Positions 61,899-64,000 of a stretch of DNA of 64,000 nucleotides are shown here, in pieces. Each line of letters starts with the position of its first letter. The first letter of the stretch is position 1. Under the pieces are notes generated by a model. It was not told the DNA's origin. It ran no database searches and saw only the letters and a program-made list of their open reading frames with translations. The translations under genes were made by a program, and so were the position numbers. Source of the DNA: Verrucomicrobiaceae bacterium (lineage in GTDB: Bacteria; Verrucomicrobiota; Verrucomicrobiia; Verrucomicrobiales; Verrucomicrobiaceae); assembly GCA_027489965.1 (NCBI GenBank), contig JAIXZA010000136.1, forward strand, positions 58,356 to 122,355, read 5' to 3'.

Positions 61899-62870
61899 TT
61901 AGATGTCTGATCCACAGTCACCTGACACGGAGTGTACACTGTGAGCATGATTTTGACTGGAACATGCATAACAGAGGGTATGAGTGAAACTGATACGGCC
62001 TACACGCCTGATGTATTCGTCCCAACGTACCCAGACTCCAGATTCATTCTTTAAATATTCGCAAATGGCACAAACGTCAATGCGCCCTTCCTGAAGTGGC
62101 GTATTAAAAATGGAGTTGTGCTCGGCTGCCGCGTTCTGCGATGCATTTTTGGCCCCAGTGTATTCTGGATAGTGAAGAAAAGCACAGTGGCTGCAGATCG
62201 TATGACTCAGGCTCGCGCCGAGATGGCGCACTAAAAGCTCGTTCCAACGCATCCATTCGCCATTGGAGTAATGGATATTATCACAAACCAAGCAGGTTTT
62301 CAGTCCTGAATGTTCGATAAATCGGGTGAAATAGGAGGAGTGCCTCTGATAAAAGTCCAGGGCTACGCCGATGTCGTTGAGGATGTCTTGCAGCAAACTC
62401 ACGGGTTTATGGCCGAATTGCCGCTCGGCCGGAAGGATCACGATGAGACGAGCATGGGTGCACTTACCGTTCTCTGATTGATGGATGAGGGTGCTGACCG
62501 ACAGGCAGAAAACGGGACTCATGCCAATGGTTTTGAGGATGTACGCCGTCTTTCCAGGGCAGAAAGGTTCATGGATGAACCGATCAATGATATCCTCTGC
62601 CAGGGCTTTGGCGATACGATAGCAGCTTTTGTACTGCGGTTTGCCTCCATCGACCTGCGTCATCAAGACAGAACCTAGCGCCTGGGTCACATCACACCCC
62701 TTACGTAGGAGATGCTGAATGCTCCATTGGGAGGTATGCAGTGTTTCAGTCGTTGGTTGTTGTGAAGGCTTTGGGAGGGAAGCCGACATCATTTGTGCTC
62801 CAAAAGGCATTTGTTTCAGGGCGGTTTGGCATCCTTGAGAGTCGGATGCGAAAGTTGTTGGTAAGGTCAA
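61899..62870 (-). CDS. Protein with two CxxC...CxxC (W-rich) modules
   Basis: 323 residues. The C-terminal half has two copies of a 37-residue module: C193-x2-C196 ... GEWMRWNELLVRH ... SHTIC226-x2-C229 and C267-x2-C270 ... GVWVRWDEYIRR ... THTLC300-x2-C303. The pattern C-x2-C, W, E, then SH-x-x-C-x2-C recurs at the ends of many bacterial PAS or receiver proteins (ICxWCKKIRDExGxW...FSHGICPxC). It probably binds zinc or another metal. The N-terminal half (about 50-185) is an alpha/beta segment, possibly GAF-like, with further cysteines. Function unknown; position suggests a part in the H-NOX module. Confidence 0.7.
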   Translation of the reverse strand: MTLPTTFASDSQGCQTALKQMPFGAQMMSASLPKPSQQPTTETLHTSQWSIQHLLRKGCDVTQALGSVLMTQVDGGKPQYKSCYRIAKALAEDIIDRFIHEPFCPGKTAYILKTIGMSPVFCLSVSTLIHQSENGKCTHARLIVILPAERQFGHKPVSLLQDILNDIGVALDFYQRHSSYFTRFIEHSGLKTCLVCDNIHYSNGEWMRWNELLVRHLGASLSHTICSHCAFLHYPEYTGAKNASQNAAAEHNSIFNTPLQEGRIDVCAICEYLKNESGVWVRWDEYIRRVGRISFTHTLCYACSSQNHAHSVHSVSGDCGSDI

Positions 62871-63016
62871 ATCACCAAGTTCAGTGATTAAGAAGCTGTC
62901 TAGTTATTTAGGGGGGTATTTTCCGGCTAGGTGATTTAAATTAGGATGAATCTCTTTAGTTATTCAAAATGATATTTTAGAGTTAAGCTACTCACAAAAT
63001 GAGGTAGCCCAAAGAA

Positions 63017-63721
63017 CTAGCGGCCTTGCCGTGGAAACATCCGGTACAGATGCTCGTGGCGTTCCCGGAGCTTCATCAGCACTTCGGCCTTGGATTGACT
63101 TGCTTCTTCGGGGCTGACCTCCGACTGGGCACCTGTCATCGAGTCAGGCTGTCCTGGCTTGGTCAGACTGTTATCAAACGTGGCATTTGCGCTAAGGATC
63201 ACGCCAGGCCTCAGCCTAGCTGCACGTGAATCCACGGTGGTTGGAGCTTGCACAGCGGTCACAGCTGGCTGGTTTGGATCAGGGGAAAGCACCTGAGTGG
63301 GCGCTGCGTCCGCGTCAGTCTGCTGCTTGATCCAAGCTTCTTGTCCGTTGAGCTGAACCAGCACGCGGGCTTCGAGAAGGCTATTCTCGTTTTCAATTTC
63401 GATGAACTGCATCACCCCAGCCTCTGGCGGCTCGTTTTGCTTCAAGATGAAGGATTCTTCCGTATCCGTCCGGGAAAGGTAAACCGTACGCTGCCCATCC
63501 AATTCGGACCAGCCGGAAAAGACCAGTGTTGCCGCCCATTCGGCGTTTTCAACAGGCGCTGCCTCTACTTTGACCTCGTGCGTGGTAAACAGAGAGTTTT
63601 TCCACAGGGGCTGATAAATTGTCAGTGGTTTGAAGCTGACAGGGGGCTTCTCGGGCTCCTTGGCAGTCAATAAGCCAGCGGTCAGAGTGGCTAGTAGGGA
63701 AATGGAAAATCGGGAGATCAT
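63017..63721 (-). CDS. Secreted hypothetical protein
   Basis: From ATG 63721 the protein begins with a clear signal peptide (ISRFSISLLATLTAGLLTA). The next 100 residues (FKPLTIYQPLWKNSLFTTHEVK ... WSELDGQRTVYLSRTDTEESFIL) look like a beta-rich domain. A Pro/Ala/Gln-rich linker and a charged C-terminal helix (KAEVLMKLRERHEHLYRMF) follow. 234 residues. I do not recognise a family; the pattern recalls accessory proteins encoded near verrucomicrobial pseudopilin-type genes. The upstream neighbour on the same strand ends 170 bases away. Confidence 0.6.
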   Translation of the reverse strand: MISRFSISLLATLTAGLLTAKEPEKPPVSFKPLTIYQPLWKNSLFTTHEVKVEAAPVENAEWAATLVFSGWSELDGQRTVYLSRTDTEESFILKQNEPPEAGVMQFIEIENENSLLEARVLVQLNGQEAWIKQQTDADAAPTQVLSPDPNQPAVTAVQAPTTVDSRAARLRPGVILSANATFDNSLTKPGQPDSMTGAQSEVSPEEASQSKAEVLMKLRERHEHLYRMFPRQGR

Positions 63722-63836
63722 ACTTAAAGGCGAAGGTAAGGTGTCGGGCAGGCGGGGAAGCACGATTTAGAAGGTGCGCCCTCGTTTGCCTGAAGTGACG
63801 ATGGTCACAGGGCTTGGAAGGAAGTCCACCATCAAA

Positions 63837-63868
63837 CTGGGAGGCATGCCAGAGGCAGCACCTCCCAG
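63837..63868 (-). terminator. Hairpin after the partial gene at the window end
   Basis: CTGGGAGG and CCTCCCAG form a perfect 8-bp stem around a 16-base loop, 22 bases after the stop codon of the partial gene. There is no long T-run. Confidence 0.45.
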
Positions 63869-63890
63869 AGTGAAGGAGACGGGGCTCGGA

Positions 63891-64000
63891 TTAGCGCAGA
63901 GCTGGGGTGACCCAGTAAGCGTCACGAGTTTGGTAGCCGATGTTTTGGGCATTGTTGCCTGTCTTGGCAGCCGTGTTGGTGCGGGCTGGGCCGTAGATCA
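63891..64000 (-). CDS. 3' end of a gene continuing beyond the window
   Basis: On the minus strand the frame IYGPARTNTAAKTGNNAQNI to RDAYWVTPALR ends with TAA at 63893-63891. Codon choice looks like that of a real gene. Only 36 residues are visible, so the product is unknown. The different frame open at 63767-63952 overlaps this and is considered a shadow. Confidence 0.5.
   Translation of the reverse strand, partial: IYGPARTNTAAKTGNNAQNIGYQTRDAYWVTPALR

Noticed and set aside
63767..63952. 61-residue minus-strand frame at the window end
   Set aside because: It overlaps the better-looking 3' end of a gene in another frame and runs through a terminator-like hairpin.

Overview
The window looks like chromosomal DNA of a verrucomicrobium of the Prosthecobacter/Verrucomicrobium type. 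The arguments are indirect but agree: abundant sulfatase, SUMF1, SHD1-like and Calx-beta proteins, a Gram-negative envelope with meso-DAP-type MurE, many coupled ATGA gene overlaps, and a TGTTC-N4-GAAC(A)-like site in front of a Y-family polymerase, which matches the LexA box I know for Verrucomicrobia. No tRNA, rRNA or CRISPR array was seen.

Region 1 (1-11.8 kb) is an accessory region. It holds a putative secreted HExxH protein and a three-gene group that resembles a small biosynthetic locus (PLP decarboxylase of the NspC family, an acyl-carrier/condensation-domain fusion, and a flavin-dependent halogenase-like enzyme). The three genes are linked by three copies of a 20-bp motif. An orphan membrane protein, a SUMF1-fold protein with an internal 69-bp duplication, a DinB-like polymerase under a probable LexA operator, and a secreted sulfatase follow. 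Region 2 (11.8-16.1 kb) is rearranged. A Calx-beta surface protein is followed by decayed copies of the ends of the sulfatase and Calx-beta genes on either side of an EamA transporter, then by a REP-associated transposase (RAYT) between its REP-like repeats.

Region 3 (16.1-28.8 kb) holds an LTA-synthase-like phosphotransferase divergent from an OmpR/HisKA two-component system, a half-size DMT transporter, a three-part heavy-metal-type RND efflux system, a CLC channel/antiporter of the fluoride (CLC-F) type and a Gfo/Idh/MocA oxidoreductase. Region 4 (28.8-41.4 kb) is a compact division and cell-wall cluster: rsmH, ftsL-like, ftsI, murE, murF, mraY, murD, a LysM protein, ftsW, murG. It stops after murG; murC, murB, ddl, ftsQ, ftsA and ftsZ are not in the window. 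Region 5 (41.4-47.5 kb) is a nitrate-type ABC uptake operon (nrtABCD) headed by a cytosolic NrtA-like protein that resembles the NasS nitrate sensor, with a divergent LysR regulator. A large SNF2 helicase follows.

Region 6 (51.9-63 kb) is the most unusual part. An H-NOX haem gas sensor overlaps a 1652-residue hybrid histidine kinase that starts with an HNOBA domain and ends with receiver and Hpt domains. Two NarL-type response regulators, one on each side of the locus, are the obvious output candidates. Divergent from H-NOX is a DUF3050 protein (haem-oxygenase-like fold), and next to it is an HExxH protein that resembles putative peptide-modifying enzymes. A small excisionase-type HTH protein and the H-NOX/DUF3050 promoter share GGGTTAAC-type palindromes. 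A protein with two CxxC...CxxC modules closes the group. I infer a NO/O2-responsive regulatory and enzymatic module. The window ends with a secreted protein of unknown function and the 3' end of another gene.
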